64,000 nucleotides of DNA, taken from the NCBI GenBank assembly GCA_024741835.1, contig JAENRP010000259.1, forward strand, positions 1-64,000, written 5' to 3'. A program made the translations under genes and the position numbers. Source of the DNA: Diplocarpon mali. Taxonomy: Eukaryota; Ascomycota; Leotiomycetes; Helotiales; Drepanopezizaceae. Numbering within the stretch: position 1 is the first letter of the stretch; each line of letters begins with the position of its first letter. Below, one piece after another: positions 9,561-21,491 of the stretch. The notes under the pieces were generated by a model. That model was not told where the DNA came from. It worked only from the letters and a program-made list of their open reading frames with translations, and did no database searches.

Positions 9561-12076
9561 TCAAAGCCTAGAACTCGCAATGCCTGAAAGTTCACCCGGA
9601 GCATGATAGTTTGGCACCTTCATAGCGAGGGCACTACCACTGTAGCCAAGGTCCTCAGCAGTGAGAACAGCACACTTCTCACCAATGAGCAAGGCAGTGG
9701 AGTCTGTGTGATTATGTCAGAATCGGCTGGGTAAGTTTAGGGGGCAATCACCCACATGTGTTACAGCCGACGTTGTCGGGGCAAATGGAGAGATCAGCCA
9801 CTTTCAAGTTTTTCACGCCATGGACGTTCAGTCGCTCATCCACGACCCCATGCCTGACAATGCTGTTACCTTCCTTGGGGGCCATCGAGCATGTCTAGAT
9901 TCGTCAGTTATGGTGTTTTCAGCAGGAGCTTCGACACCTACGCCAAGAGAGTGCCAAGTAGTTTCGACGTGACGCTTGACCCATTCTTCGACATGGGCTA
10001 TATCTTGCTTGCTGTACTTGAGGTCCTCGTACACACTCTGAGAGTTGGAATTGAGTAGGTTTGGCTGAGATGGTTTCCCCGCTTCGACTGGCATTGACCA
10101 TGAGCCATGCTGGATACCAGCAGTGAGGTTGCCAGGGAGAGCATAGGAGTTTGTAGTGAGGAGGTCCATATCCTTAGCACGAGCCGGGGAGTCGAAGGCA
10201 TAGAATGGGTGCATATTTTGAACTTCACCAGCATAGGCTTCCATGCGACGTGCAGTCTCTCCTGCTCGGCTGTTAGCGATTGAAGTGCCGTGGTTGGGGA
10301 GGTGCACTCGCTTGACTTGATGTACCCCCACACCATTGGAGCCATATCACGCTCATCGTTCATGAAACCAGCATCGAAGTCAGGTGCCTCGTACGGGTTG
10401 GGAGATACGATGTGAGTCTCGCCGCGGGAGAAAGGATACTCCAAGAAGTGGAACATGGTAAAGAAGTTTCCGGGAGGCCTGCAACACGTTAGCTCTGGTG
10501 GTCCTGAACAAAAGCTTGTGCGCTACGTGCATGAGCATGTGGTCACCAAACCAGCCCGCGATCACCGAATAGTGCATGACTGGTTTGTCGGGCTTATTCT
10601 TGAAGTAACTTTCCCAGCCACTGCGGAATTGAGGAGTCGGCCACGAGTCCATCTCTTTGAGTTCCTGCTCCGTGGGGCGGATCTTGACACCAGCTTCGAT
10701 GCCATTGGTAGCGAGTGGGCCGGTACCCTTGATATTCCATTCATCAAATACCTTCGTCTGAACTTCGGGGACTCCTCGGACGAAGTCATCGAAACTCTCG
10801 GTTCCTGTGACGGGGGGTAAGCCCAAGGGAATGAAGGACAGCTGCGAGAGCCTCACCTGGCTTGGCACGATAGACTGAGAATGTCAAGTAGTGGTCCTGG
10901 AAGTTGAGACCGACACCAGGTAGGTCAACCAAAGGCTTGACGCCAGCCTTTCTCAACTTTTGAGCATCACCAATGCCGGATCGTTGGAGGATAAGTGGCG
11001 ACGAGAGTGTGCCGCCGGAAACAATGATCTGCTTCCGCGCACGGAATGTGCGCGAATGCTGCTGCTTTGGGGAGTTCGTATCAACGACAGAGATCAAGGG
11101 AGGGCCCTCTGCCTGACTTACAGATGGGTGAAGAGGCTTGGTGGGCACAGTCTTGACGCCCACAGCGACACCGTTCTCCAGAATGATCTTCTCGACCTTC
11201 GTATTGCATTGGAGATGAAGGTTCTGGTGAACAGAACGCGTGGAGTGAACGTAGGCATGAGCAGAGTCAGATCGGCGACCAGTCTTCCTGATCGTTAGCC
11301 ACTTTGGCGGGTCTCTCGGGCGAGTTGACTTACGTCTCGGTTAATCCACTTGAGCCAATGCTCAGCACCATGGCCCGTGACAAGATCCTGAAGATCGTCC
11401 GTGGTGGGAATACCTTGCGACTCAGTGGCTCGGAGGAAGTCCTGCATGATCGGGTATGTATAGTTCCCGAAGGAGACCTTGATCGGGCCATCGAAGCCAT
11501 GGATATCTCTACAGAAAACGTCAACATCACACGCATGAAAAGCTGCCGAGTTGCACCCTTACCGATTGTTGGAAGCACGCTGATATGTCTCATGCTTCCT
11601 CATGAGAGGGATGAGTTCCTTCGTGGTCCAGCCCCTTGTTTGAAAGTCATCATAATCCGAAGCCGACGCTCGGGTGTACATCATGAAGTTGATGGAAGAG
11701 CCTCCACCGAGGATATGGGCACAAGGGACAACAGCCTTCCTACCTGCGAGGAATTCGGATGGTCGGGAATAGTAGAAGGAAGCAGTCTTGCTGTCCAGCT
11801 TCATGTTGCGGGGATCTTTGACCTGTCAGTATGTCCCTGCCTACACATCATCCAAAGTACCTACAGATCCCCGGGCGAAAGACCCAAGGGTTGTTCAAAT
11901 TACTTTCTCCTCCTTCAATCAAGAGAACCTGGAGATTGTGATCCAAGTTGGCCAAGCTGAAAAGAATCAGTAGCTGATCAAGCGACCTGACTGTCAAGTA
12001 CTGACCGGCCTGCCACGACACATCCGCAGCTTCCACCGCCGCACACGATGATATCAACCTCGTCAGGTACCGTCAT
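9561..12076 (-). CDS. Alcohol (methanol) oxidase, GMC family, peroxisomal
   Basis: Ten exons on the minus strand: 12076-12006, 11956-11865, 11815-11563, 11508-11334, 11283-10857, 10804-10531, 10478-10312, 10261-9942, 9894-9756 and 9703-9561; 686 aa, every join in frame. It is an FAD-dependent GMC oxidoreductase that oxidises short alcohols with O2 to aldehyde and H2O2. The ADP-binding motif is VCGGGSCGCVVAGRLA (residues 11-26) with a following acidic residue in LLIEGGE. ILGGGSSINFMMYTRAS is the second GMC signature. Active-site residues are His590 (WHSLGT) and Asn638 (GCNTYS). The C-terminus SRL is a type-1 peroxisomal targeting signal. Introns are 47-54 bp, several with CTAAC or CTGAC branch points. 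Introns 6 (10530-10479) and 7 (10311-10262) need GC donors to keep the family-consensus protein. The length is slightly above the roughly 660-670 aa norm. Family assignment is firm; the natural substrate is inferred. Confidence 0.93.
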
Positions 12077-13020
12077 GTTGAGTGCAACACAACGAGTGCT
12101 TCAATTGATATTTGTTGGATAATCTCTCGTCAGGCTGATGTCCAAAGGTCCTTTGAAGGCTTTGAATACCAATGGGTATCGCAGAGAATCGCAGACGCTT
12201 CCCTCCCTTTTGACTCCGAGGACTCCCTTGAACCCCGCACGAGACCATCTGGAGACAAGCATGCTCACACGACCTTGGGCGCCCTCTTACGCGTCTTGCC
12301 TCTTGCTTTGGCGTTCTCGACAAGGTCTAATTATTGAATTTTCCAAACTGCTCCGGACGTCCTTAAGCAGCCAAGGGGGAGGCCTCTGAGGTATGATCGC
12401 GTTGGAAGCGCACCACCAGGACCATATCTGCCGATCAAGATGTGAGCTACCCCTCACTCCGGAAGACGGACTCGTGGAGTGAGTTCCATTGGACCAGGTG
12501 GGCAGGAAGAAAGCCCATGCAGCACGTCGTGCCATGAAGCCCGGAAAGAGGGGAAATCGTGGAAATAACTCGGGGCTCTTCGCATTCGATATCCAGTAGA
12601 CAACACGGCCGATACATGGAAGGCGGCTATCATTGGAAGCTGAGAACGGAGCCCCGTCCCCCGCAAACCTACCCCGCGGCGAAGGAATTGAGTCCGCGTC
12701 GGGAGAGCATTGGCAACGGGGATGTTCGTCCGTGTCCAAGGAATATGGAGGGAGAAAGGTCAGTAGGTATGGAGGAGAAATCTGAGGAAAGGAGAGGGGT
12801 CTCGGGAGGAGTAGCTCACCTCGACCTCGCTCAAGCCTGACCAGGCACTGCCCAGAATAAAGGGGGATACCAGATGAGCTTGGGGGGCAGAATCGAATGC
12901 ATTTCTGGAGAGGCATCGTAGCGGGTTTGTTTCTGACCGTATACTTGTACAGAACAGGAACTGATACTATACATGTTCCAGACCGAGCTCGACCTAACCG
13001 TGACTTGACTGACGTGATTA
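12077..13020. promoter_or_regulatory. Upstream region of the alcohol oxidase gene
   Basis: No gene is supported. On the oxidase coding strand there is a pyrimidine-rich tract (complement of about 12,740-12,800), as often seen near start sites of strongly expressed filamentous fungal genes. The open frame 12287-12916 (minus) has no recognisable domain and overlaps this tract. No specific factor-binding site can be assigned. Confidence 0.35.
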
Positions 13021-13478
13021 TAACTTAATATGACTACAACTTGAACGTAACTTGAAAGTACCCTAATTAATAGTCTAATTGTAACCTAATTATAATTTAC
13101 TTATAACTTAACTGCCAGTCTTTTAATAGCTTGTTTACAACTTGACTATGACTTACCTATGACCTGACCGTGAATCTTCTCACGGGCCAACTGCCGAAAG
13201 TTCCGGGTGTCTATACTTCGCCCTCTTCCCTCGTCACTAATGCCCGCCCCCTCTCTCCCCCTCACGGATTTGTCACTAGGGGAAGTTGGTCTATCAGGCC
13301 ATTTGACCTTGACAAAGACCTCAGGTGATACATGGCATGCGACAGACGCGGCCCAGGGATTGTGCTGAGATATACCAAGCATACCAGATATGATATGGTG
13401 TAATTATTTGACAAGACATTGTTATATGATATGTTACACGACATTACATTATTACATGACATGACATTGGTACATTAC
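13021..13478. repeat. Degenerate short repeats at edge of gene-bearing arm
   Basis: From about 13,000 to 13,180 words such as TAACTTGA, TGACTTGAC and TATAACTTAA recur irregularly; from about 13,385 to 13,478 words such as ACATGACATT and ATGATATG recur. These look like decayed simple repeats. A GC-richer segment of about 150 bp lies between them without a recognisable gene. Confidence 0.5.
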
Positions 13479-13584
13479 TGTTAGAAATATACAAGGATCG
13501 GAGATTAAGGCTTAGTAAGCATACCTTGTATATATACTCCTACAGCTCCATAGAACTCAGAATCTACATCTTTAGATTCTGTCA
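13479..13584 (+). mobile_element. Solo LTR, 106 bp, with 5-bp target duplication
   Basis: Begins TGTTAGAAATATACAAGG and ends TTTAGATTCTGTCA, and is flanked on both sides by ATTAC (13474-13478 and 13585-13589). TG...CA ends with a 5-bp TSD are the signature of an LTR retroelement insertion. It is the same family as 4913-5008 and 5102-5197. Confidence 0.85.
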
Positions 13585-14105
13585 ATTACACTATTACACT
13601 GCATCGCATTGCACCGCAATACCGTAAACTGCAGTACTGGTGTGCGAGCAATACCTAAGTCCGTCCTGGGCTGTTAAAATCAGTCCTCGGTACTCGAGAC
13701 TCAAGATCCAATTCTCAACGCCCCATTTCCTGAGCATGGCAGGACGTTGGAGCGCTTATACTAAGTAGCTTAGTGCAGGGTATTAGTGCAGTGCCGCTGT
13801 AGCAGAACCATGTCTCCCATGTCTCCCTTACTTGCAGTTATCATTTAGGTTCGGCTCCGAACTCCTGGGTGGTGAGGGGCGTCAGGCCAAATAAAGTACC
13901 CTTGGTAAAGTTTGAATCGCTTTGCCGAAAAACGCGTTTTATAGTCTTATATCTTCACTTTTACAATATAGATACTTTATAATGTCTTTTACTTTAATAA
14001 ACTGTAATTTATTAATTAAGGAGTTTTTATAATATTAAAGAGCTGTGTGTAACGACGCAGAACCACCTGTAATACAGGATCAAGTATGGAAGTAAGAAAG
14101 GAGGT
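13585..14105. other. Transition from gene-bearing to RIP-affected DNA
   Basis: Over this stretch GC content falls and the TpA-rich, CpA-poor texture of the right-hand 50 kb begins (clear by about 13,930). No gene is seen. Confidence 0.5.
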
Positions 14106-14179
14106 ATATAGTATAGAGACCAGAAAAGGGAGGAATTTCGTGATATAGTATAGAGACCTGGAAATGGAGGATTCTCGTA
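14106..14179. repeat. Two tandem 37-bp repeats
   Basis: 14106-14142 and 14143-14179 are adjacent copies, each beginning ATATAGTATAGAGACC, with several differences in the second half. They lie just outside the LTR-like remnant and the nested elements. Confidence 0.7.
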
Positions 14180-14290
14180 ATATAGGTCATATGGTCGGCT
14201 AGGAGCCGAAGGAAGGATAAATAGGACCTTGGCTGTACTTAGAAATAGCGCGCAACGCTTATAGTATATAAATATTATAGGTTCTGTACT
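14180..14290 (+). mobile_element. Diverged LTR fragment related to G2
   Basis: Resembles the G2 LTR read on its own sense strand: shared blocks in the same order are TCATAT, GTCGGC, GGATAAA, AATAGCGCG and a following TATAGTA/TATAAGTA block. Ends are not definable by eye. It indicates that G2-family insertions existed here before the present nest. Confidence 0.4.
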
Positions 14291-14404
14291 GGTATCGATA
14301 TTTATATAAACAATATCGAGTACTTATATTGAAAATGAATCTATTATAACGTCTATCTCTTTATCTATAACTGAGATTATTAGTACGCAGATTCTTATGC
14401 AAGA
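14271..14404 (+). repeat. Left arm of an inverted repeat split by the nest
   Basis: This stretch matches, in reverse complement, the right flank of G2 (55764 to about 55835) joined to the left flank of G2 (about 33870-33913). Shared words include TCGATATTTATATAAA, GTACTTAT and GAATCTAT, and CTATCTCT further on. When G1 and G2 are removed, the two arms lie roughly 200 bp apart, so the original target was a foldback or MITE-like repeat. Confidence 0.5.
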
Positions 14405-14409
14405 GGCAG

Positions 14410-14665
14410 TGTTACGGCCGCATCATATGCACAGTTATATCATATATCGGTCAGGTGCACAAAGTCAGGTGCACGCTAAGGTAGCAAGGTGGCTGGATCA
14501 TATGCACGCTAGTAAAGCACCTGTACTTATTCTAAAGGAGCTCTACTAGAGACTCTCTCTTCTTCTTTATCTTTTCTTTTCCATTATATAGCGTACCTCT
14601 TAAGGTAATATAGTCGGCGTTACTCGATTATCGCCCTACTATACGCTTTAGAGCCAGTTGTAATA
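14410..14665 (+). repeat. G1 5' LTR
   Basis: 256 bp, same length as the 3' LTR at 33463-33718. Shared unaltered blocks include GGTGGCTGGATCATATG and GAGCTCTACTAGAGACTC; differences are mainly C/T and G/A transitions. Preceded by the TSD GGCAG. Confidence 0.92.
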
Positions 14666-15899
14666 TAAGAAAAGATCAACTCAACCTCTGCTAAGAAGCT
14701 TAATATCTACCCCCTTTAGAATCGCCATTTCGAATTGCCTTAAGCAACTCGATCTCTCGACTCTTTTACTATAAACTGCCTTAAGCAACTCGTATATAGC
14801 ACCTAGATCTTACTAATCTAGTTTTTAAAGAAAGCTAAATAACAACCCTTGAATATGAGATCAGCTCGTTTTTTCGACCCCTTACCTACTCTATTCTATA
14901 AATGGAAATTCACCTTTAACTTCAATTCGAAAAGAAAAAAAAATTATTTACTATGCCCTCGCTTTGCTAGCGTAAGCTGCTGCCTAGAGTAATATAATAA
15001 CTTTTCTCTTCTTAACTCTCTCCCTCCCTTATAAACACTTTATACTATATCGACTTATACTTATCGATAACTCTCCTTTTACTCTTTAAAGCTCCTCACT
15101 CCTTCCTTCCCTTAAATACAACTCAACTCTTCGAAAAACCCTCCTTACGAATAAGTCATCAACCTTTTCTATACTCCCTATCGACCTATACTCGTCGACA
15201 ACTCTTCTTATACTCTTTAAAGCTCCTTACCTCTTCGAAGCTCTTTACTCCTTCTTTCGAAACACTTAGGTACGAAACTAAGAGACCTATACTTATATAT
15301 ATATATAAAGACTTAATCAGCCTTAATAGGTTATACTATACCGTTTAGGACTAGGTCAACCTTAGTAGAGTAATAAGCTTTGGACCCTACTTCCTTAGAT
15401 TTGCACTGCACCCCTCCTTATATAACCTTATTATAACTCCTAATTAGTAAAGAGATATAATCCTAAAGTAAAACCTTCTCTCTTAAGATCTATAAACCTA
15501 TAATACCTTAATATATACTCTATTAGAAGGCTTTAAGAACGTATATAGCTCTGCTTGTATTGATCTTCCCCTTTTTAAATAGGTTACTATTTAGCATTAG
15601 GTCCCTTTAGACTAAACTAGATAATATAAAAAGAGTTAGTACTTATAACCTCTAATCTTATGCTACTTAAGAGAAGTAAAAGGTTAACCGCACCTCTATT
15701 ACCAGGCCTTACTGCTACCAGTTCTATAGGCCTTACTACTAACCCTAGTCCTAGAGATATTCTCTCTCTTAAGCCTACTTAAGAAGTTATCTCCCTTAGT
15801 ACCGATTCTACTCCTAGTCCTAGCCTATAAGTGGACTTTTGAAATACTCCTTTTCCATCGATTAAAGTTAAAGAAGAAGATATACTCTTCCTAATAATA

Positions 15900-17000
15900 T
15901 CTACTCTTACTATATCGGCCCCTCTCTTTTCAACTGCCTAATAGGCCGAAATCGCAAACCTTATTAGCGCTGCTATAGCCGCCGCTCTTTAGAATAATGC
16001 GGCCGCCCCTTCTTCCTTAAGTGCTAGCCTTTAAAACACTCGGTCCCTTACCGCCGACTTACTGCCTCCTTTAGACTACTACCTCTTAATCATCCGACCT
16101 TTAGTCTTAATTATCAACCCTTATCGAATTAAGTACCTTTAAACCTATTTTAGCAACTATTAAAGCGAAATTACCTATAATGCTTAAAAGATAGCTATAA
16201 AGGTATTTATTTAAAAGTACTTAAGCAACTTCACTTTAAGAGAGAATTAGATTACTACCTACTTTAAGTATATAATAAGTAAAGCTTAAAATCTAATCTT
16301 ATAATATATAAATCCTATCTTTATTAATAAGTTTATATATGCTACTAATATCCTTAAGGTTTTAAATTAGAAGTTCTTTAACTATAATTATATTTAGTCT
16401 ATTAAGCTTAAATATAATAGGCTAACTATAGGTTTATTATTATATAATAAGTTCTAATTTAAATTTATTACCTTTACTATAGCTAGCAAGATCGATTAAT
16501 TTTACTAGTTTAATAATATTTATAAAAAGGTCTCTCTAACCTTAAAGAACGACCTTTAAATAGAGAAGTATAAAATGAATAATAATTATACTACTTTAGA
16601 TGAGTTCTTAGCTATTATAAACCGCAAGGCCTATAATATTAAGTAAGAAGAAGCCTATAACGCTTAACAAATCGCCTTTGCTATTGCATTCTCTCTCTTA
16701 AAGGACTGCGTCCTTAGTATATTAAAAAGGGAGTTATAAAGACCTATAGCTATAGCTATCTCCTTAGCTCTTTATACTCGTTCTCCTTTGCCGGCGGCCT
16801 ATTAAGAAAGGTCTGCTAGCCCAAAGCCGTCATCTAGTTTCTACTATAATTGCAAAGCCCTTAGTTATTATATAATAGACTGCCTAAAGTTAAAGAAGTA
16901 AGGCGAGTTTATAATAGCTAAAGTTAAGATAGAAAACGACCTACTATTAGGAAACTACTAAGCTATAGCAAAGACTTTTACTATAGTATAAGTTACAATT
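15900..17000 (+). pseudogene. G1 gag remnant with zinc knuckle
   Basis: Coding texture in the plus strand broken by many TAA/TAG. At about 16838-16890 a degraded CCHC zinc knuckle can be read (CYNCKALxHYIxDCxKLKK, with RIP-altered residues marked x or inferred). Gag binds the RNA genome of the element. One 23-bp palindrome (15810-15832) lies just upstream of this stretch. Confidence 0.6.
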
Positions 17001-17199
17001 TATAAAAAGACTTAGATTTTAATTCCTGCCTATTAATAGGCGGCCGCTAGTTCTTAATTCTTATAAAACTAGTTTAAAATAGATTATTTATTAAAATAGT
17101 TACTTATATTAATAGTAGAGCTAATATTTTTAATATTATTAAGACGTCTTTAGTATACTAGCTCTTTTAAAGACTTAGGGTAAAGTTTATTAAACTGCC

Positions 17200-17898
17200 T
17201 AAACCGATTACCCCTATTAACTATAATAGCCTTAAGGGAGAAACTATTCGATTCGCTATCTTACTTACCCTTATAATCGATAGGCGATAAATAAACTTCC
17301 CTTTCTTAATTATAAGCTTAAGAGCAACCGACGTTTTAATTAATAGGAAGTTCTTAAAGCACTATGACTTTAAATAATCCTATAGAAAAGGGAAAAATAG
17401 TATATCCTAGCCTAAGGATATGCCTATCGTCTCCTACTTTAATTAATATATACTAATTGATCTCTTATAACTAATAAAGCCCCTAATAGCCTAGTAAGAT
17501 ATCGATTATTAAATAGTTATAATAGATACTAAGGACAAAGACCTAAGAATAGCCTAAGCCTAGCTCTTAATGCTAGCAAGCAATAACGCCTCAAATCCTA
17601 CTCTTAGTCCTAACCTATAAGTGAAATCTGCGAACTCGAATCCTACTCCTAGTCCTAGCCTATAAGTGAAATCTGCGAACTCGAATCTTACTCCCGGTTC
17701 CGGCCTGCAAGTGAAATCTGCAAACTCAAATCCCACTCCTAGTCCCGGCCTATAAGTGGCCTCTTATAGACCTAAGGATAGCAGTTTCTTTAAAGACTTG
17801 AAAAGAGATCTGAACTATATAAAGAAGGCCTTGCTAAGAGTACCAAACCTCTTGCTCCCTCTCTTAGTAAAGAGAAACGCTCCTTTAAAGATAGCTTA
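17200..17898 (+). pseudogene. G1 protease remnant and palindrome array
   Basis: A degraded aspartic protease end can be read (ATDVLINRKFL, about 17325-17360), the usual C-terminal part of gypsy proteases. It is followed by four 23-bp palindromes at a 45-bp period (17600-17757). The reading frame is then cut by C1 at 17899, with TSD GCTTA. Confidence 0.5.
17600..17757 (+). repeat. Four-unit palindrome array, 45-bp period (G1)
   Basis: Palindromes at 17600-17622, 17645-17667, 17690-17712 and 17735-17757 are spaced exactly 45 bp. The 22-bp linkers are nearly identical (GAAATCTGCGAACTCGAAT type). In the G1 frame each unit reads T-P-S/G-P/S-S/G-L-Q-V-K-S-A-N-S-N, with Gln often turned to stop by RIP. 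Confidence 0.9.
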
Positions 17899-18093
17899 TA
17901 TTAAGCTTAAGTAAGTCGGCGCAGTAGGTAAAGGAGGCTTCTAGAGGTCGATGGTCGATATATTAGTAAGAGTTAAAGAAGGAAGGTTACCCCTTTCTTC
18001 CCTATAGTTATATACGTATTAATATCCTACTAATTAAGTAGTAGGATTATATAACAATATATTAGAGTGATAGCTATATTACCTATCTTAATA
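17899..18093 (-). repeat. C1 3' LTR
   Basis: 195 bp; the ends on the element strand are RIP-altered versions of TGTTGAG and CTCAACA. Abuts the TSD GCTTA. Confidence 0.93.
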
Positions 18094-18231
18094 CCCCTAC
18101 TTAGACCTTACTCTAATTGACCTATAGTTAGGAAAACAACACCTATCCTTTTACGCTAATCCAACTCCTAAGTATCTCTTTAAATTAAAAACAATTAATT
18201 AATAGCAACCTCTATTAAAATCACTAACCCT

Positions 18232-18380
18232 ACTTATAAGGCAGGACTAGGAGTTAAATTTCCTAAAAGCGTTCCTTTATAAGACTATATGACTTAACTC
18301 GCAGTTTAGGCCTAAGAGTCGATTTAAAAACTTTCCTTTATAAAACTATATAACCTAACTTATAAGGCAGGCCTAAGAGT
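18232..18380 (-). repeat. Three palindromes in the C1 3' region
   Basis: 23-bp palindromes at 18232-18254, 18297-18319 and 18358-18380, between the end of pol and the 3' LTR. The same trio occurs in C2 (32742-32891) and C3 (47229-47380), so it was present in their common ancestor. Confidence 0.88.
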
Positions 18381-19259
18381 CGTCCTTAAGCCTATTAAGC
18401 CCCTACTATCTTCTATAACCCTAGTATATCTTTAAACGCTTTAAACTTTGCAACTATCTTTAATAGCTTTATAAATCCATCTACTACTATTTGATTAGTT
18501 AGAATATAAGTAATCAATAACTTATTCTTTATAATAAGGTTATAGATAAAGTAGTAGGTAATATTAATATATTTTAATCGCTTATATAAGTGTGGATTCT
18601 TTATAAGTACAATCGCCCTTATATTATCTACTTAAAGATTAATATAGTTCCTATTTCATTTAATATACTTAGCAAAACCTATATCTTTTAAAACTTAGGC
18701 GATCTATAATCCTTACTTGCAATTTAATAATATTAATATATATTTAGCCTTAGTACTTACAATAGCTATTGATTTCTACTTCCTACTTCCCTATAATATA
18801 GGTCTACTATATAGTACTACTACGCTTCTAGATATACTTTTCCAGCCTTTTATATTTACCTAATTAGAATCGATATATACTTTAAGCTTTGCGCTTATAT
18901 ATTTCATTAATCTATATCTTACCTTCTATATAATTATTAATTAAAGGTACCTTCTAAGTCGCTTAACTATATTCTTATATTAAATTAATAGATCCTTTAG
19001 GTTCTAATTAAGTTGCCTAATAATAAAGGCAATATCTAGTCTTATATATACTATAGTATATATAATTTCTTTAATATCTTATTAGTACTTCTTTAAATCT
19101 CCTTTTTACTTATTTTTATTAATAGGCTCTAACTTATCATACTTTCCTTTAATTAGAGTACGCTTTAGCTTAAAGTTAGAAGCATAAGTAAAGAGTCCTA
19201 TTCGGTCTAGGATCTTCTTAATATACTACTCTTAGTCTAACTAGAGTTCTTAAGTAAAG

Positions 19260-19810
19260 CAGTTCCTTATAATGCAAATACTAAGGATCTTATAAATTCC
19301 CCTTAGATCCTTAGTATTAAAACGTTTCTAAATTATTATAAAGAACCAATCTAATTAAGTAATTGTTTTCGCAGCTATAGTAATATTATTAATATATAAT
19401 AGCAACTTAATTCTACACTTAATATAGGTAAATAGATAAGGGTTAGCTAGGCTTTAAATAAATCCTATTTCTATTAAAGTAGAGCTATATAAGAGGTTCT
19501 AATCATAAGCTGATTATTTAAGCCTATAGATACTGCAAAGTATATAAAAAGAGTAGCTAGTATATATAGGAATACCGTTAGGTTAAAAGAGAAAAATCTA
19601 TTCCTTTATAATTGCTTTAGTAAATACATTTTTAATATTATACTATCTGCATTTAAGGTCCTTAGCAGCTACTATCGCTATAAATATGCAAAGGGTATTT
19701 ATACGAACTATTAGCGCAAATGTATTAAAATAGTCTTCTCTATACTATTAAGAGAAGCCCTTAGCTATAAGCCTTGCCTTATAACGTTCTAAGGTCCTAT
19801 CTATATATAT
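19260..19810 (-). pseudogene. C1 reverse transcriptase remnant
   Basis: By colinearity with C2 (RT at about 31,290-31,860) this is the degraded copia RT. Shared blocks such as GGAATACCGTTAGGTTA are visible in reverse complement. Many stops. Confidence 0.7.
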
Positions 19811-21491
19811 CTTAATTATAAAAACCCACTTTATTAATACTAGGTTTACGTCCTTTAATATTAATTCCTCTATCTATATACTATTTGTAATAAAAGAGCT
19901 TATCTCCTCTTAGATTGCCTTATTCTATACTACTCTATTCTCCGGATTATTAATAGCTTTATTATATATCTTTAAAAGAGAGATTTTCATTATCTCCCTA
20001 GCGGCTAAGAACGTATTATCTTTATTAAAGCTCTATTAAAGTTCGAGCTCGTAGATCCTATATACTATTATAGCTTAAATACGCTTAGACTCGCGTTTAT
20101 CTAAGGTATCTTCCGATTCTAAGTCTCTATTCCTCTTTAAAGACGTAGGTTCAGCTATAGGTTCTATAGGCTTATTATCTAAGGAACCGCCTTTTAATAG
20201 TAGAGGCTTATTGCTACTTGTACCTATTTTAGGAATATCCTTTACTATAAGTACTTTAATTAAAGGGATAATAATATTAAAGTTGTTTTATACTTTAGAT
20301 AGTTCGCAGATAATAGGAATAGTCTATTCGGTCTTTAAGCGATTAGCAGGTCGTCGATTAGTAGGTGCGCTTAATATACTTAAGCTAAAAGAAAGAGGTT
20401 ATTAGTTCGGCTTAATAGTATTACTATCGATTAGTATACCTTACGAATCTCTAAGTATATAAAGCTTTAAGGATAGCTCCCTCTTATTTTAAGATTTATT
20501 AAACTTAATTACTAAGGATATAATTACTCACTTTAGATCTAGCGTATATACTATCTATTGCTTTATTATCTATTTAATATACTTAATAAATATATACTCT
20601 TTACCTCGGTCTATTAGCTTCTTACTCTTTATACCTATAGGCTAGGACTTCAGGCTAATATAAGAGTAGCAAACGCTTTTAAAGACGCAGATATAGTCTA
20701 GGCTTAATTTCTATTTAAAATATACTTTATATAGTAATATTTAAGTACTATTAACTATTAGTCTATTACTTATTCTATTTTATAAGTATACGTTTGCCTT
20801 AACCGCAAGGTCTTAGAATTCTAATAGCAAGTTAGCATCTTGCAATAGAGCGCGATAGTTAGTCTCTACTTACTAAATGCTTCGCTTAATAATACTATTT
20901 TAATAGGAACCTTTATATATTATAGTTAGTTTATAATAAATTCCTTATTTTACCTATTTATTAAGCTTTGCCTTAATCTCTAATACATTATTAGACCTAA
21001 TAGCTATTAGCTTTAACTAGGTTTGGCATTCCTCTATCACTTTCTAAGTTTCTAGCTTTTCTATAAGCTTAGATTTAGTCCTAGTGCAAATAGTCTATAT
21101 CTATTAAGTAGAGTTATCTACTATTTAAAAAAACTAATTATTTCTTTTAATTAAGGTTGTAAATAGTCTAGTAGTATTAATAAATATTAGTGCTAGTATT
21201 AAATCTTTTTATAAATTAAGCTTAATTTGCATTTGATTTTAAAGTTTTATTAGCTTGCAAATTTAGCATATTAGGCGATCCTTTAATACTTAAATTTTCC
21301 ATTTTAAGGTCGAGACCTTATATAGGCCCCTTAATTTCTTTAGCTTTAGATATGCGAATCTTTTATATATTAGCTAATACCTTAATAGGCTTTCGGCTTC
21401 TAATAGCTTTAATAGCCTATTATTAGTTAATACTTTATTATTAGTAGCTAAAAAGGACTAGTAATAGCAGTTTAAGGTTTTGCCGTTTTCT

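Noticed and set aside
12287..12916. 209-codon minus-strand open frame upstream of the alcohol oxidase
   Set aside because: Overlaps a pyrimidine-rich promoter-like tract; no domain or splice partner.
20211..20405. Short open frames of 60-106 codons at 20211-20405, 28394-28630, 30717-31025, 33574-33894 and 45204-45518
   Set aside because: Chance stop-free stretches, mostly antisense to or out of frame with degraded copia pol or gypsy LTR sequence.
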